Assembly (NCBI GenBank): GCA_050999295.1
Contig: JBPCPI010000082.1
Coordinates: forward strand, 1-22,757
Length of the DNA stretch: 22,757 nucleotides
Direction of reading: 5' to 3'
From: JACCQS01 sp050999295
GTDB taxonomy: Bacteria > Actinomycetota > Actinomycetes > Mycobacteriales > Geodermatophilaceae
Part shown: positions 22,408 to 22,757 of the stretch, piece by piece
Position numbering within the stretch: position 1 is the stretch's first letter
Layout: each line of letters begins with the position of its first letter
The notes under the pieces: model-generated
Told to the model about the DNA's origin: nothing
Databases searched by the model: none
What the model saw: only the letters and a program-made list of their open reading frames with translations
Translations under genes and position numbers: made by a program

Positions 22408-22757
22408 GGCGGGGGCCTCGAGCGGCCAGCCGTCTTCGGGGTACTGCTCGCCGACTCCTACGTCCACCTCGAGCCGGTTGCCCTGTTGGGCCAGCGGGCA
22501 GACCCATCGCGGGCTGTAGGCGCACGACGGGTGATAGGCGAAGTTCAGGTCGATCACGATCGTGCTGGCCCCTGGGGGGCTAGGACCGCTGTCGCTCGCA
22601 CCGAGATCGGCGCCCTTGGCCGTGTCCAGGAGGTACCGGCCGGCGCCATAGGTGCCGCGCCCGGCGGTGCCGTCGCGCATCGGGAGGAACAGCCCTCCGC
22701 CGTACTGCGCCAGCCACCACACGTCCAGGGACCCGAGATCACCCAACTGGATGCGCC
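22393..22757 (-). CDS. DUF1684 family protein, C-terminal part (5' end outside window)
   Basis: About 120 residues are visible; the frame is open to the right edge, so the start is outside. Features of DUF1684 are present: DLGSLDVWWLAQYGGGLFLPMRDGTAGRGTYGAGRYLLDTAKGADLG and then IVIDLNFAYHPSCAYSPRWVCPLAQQGNRLEVDVGVGEQ, with the conserved 'F-x-R-D-x-T-x-G-x-x-T-Y-G-x-G-R-Y/F-L' and 'N-F-A-Y-x-P-S-C-A-Y' runs and the two cysteines. The function of the family is not known to me. It ends with TAG inside the long hairpin and converges on the osmoprotectant operon. Confidence 0.9.
   Translation of the reverse strand, partial: RIQLGDLGSLDVWWLAQYGGGLFLPMRDGTAGRGTYGAGRYLLDTAKGADLGASDSGPSPPGASTIVIDLNFAYHPSCAYSPRWVCPLAQQGNRLEVDVGVGEQYPEDGWPLEAPAALST

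Overview
The window is high-GC DNA from an actinomycete-type bacterium. Four things point there: frequent GTG/TTG starts; the gene order ppa <-> dacB - zinc metalloprotease - tilS - hpt - ftsH - folE - folP - folB - folK - DUF3180, which is the classic mycobacterial/actinobacterial block; mycofactocin genes; and a ProV/ProW/ProZ/ProX-type osmoprotectant transporter. I cannot name the genus from sequence alone.

Layout. 1-717 is the end of an ABC-2 type permease. 722-1541 (minus) is a DUF1778/GNAT toxin-antitoxin pair with a 10-bp inverted-repeat operator in front of the antitoxin. 1615-1902 (minus) is a small conserved protein, and 2018-3088 is a LuxR-type regulator. 3180-5472 (minus) reads mftA - mftB - mftC - Tat-exported PGRP amidase. 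mftA is only 46 codons and ends in the canonical core IDGMCGVY. mftC stops just before its SPASM domain, and the amidase start overlaps the mftC stop (ATGA). 5568-6119 (minus) is inorganic pyrophosphatase, divergent from dacB.

6170-17200 is the conserved housekeeping run. It covers a D-Ala-D-Ala carboxypeptidase, a zincin of unknown role, tRNA(Ile)-lysidine synthase, hypoxanthine phosphoribosyltransferase, the FtsH membrane protease, four folate/pterin enzymes (FolE, FolP, FolB, FolK; overlapping or closely spaced) and a DUF3180 membrane protein. FtsH is interrupted by a 445-residue intein carrying a two-motif LAGLIDADG endonuclease, placed directly behind the pore-loop motif. The DUF3180 gene ends in ten copies of a 9-bp repeat.

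17313-18592 is a decayed MFS transporter (one amber codon and one -1 frameshift). 18551-22334 is an OpuC/Pro-type glycine betaine/choline uptake system: the ATPase is on the minus strand, and two permeases plus a substrate-binding lipoprotein are on the plus strand. The second permease has an in-frame amber codon near its N-terminus. The binding protein appears circularly permuted, with the usual C-terminal segment placed first. A long hairpin separates it from a convergent, partial DUF1684 gene at the right edge.

The most interesting points are the FtsH intein, the mycofactocin locus with the SPASM-less MftC coupled to a cell-wall amidase, the permuted binding protein, and the two in-frame TAG codons. 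No tRNA, rRNA, CRISPR array or insertion sequence was seen. Family assignments come from recognising motifs by eye and no database was searched.
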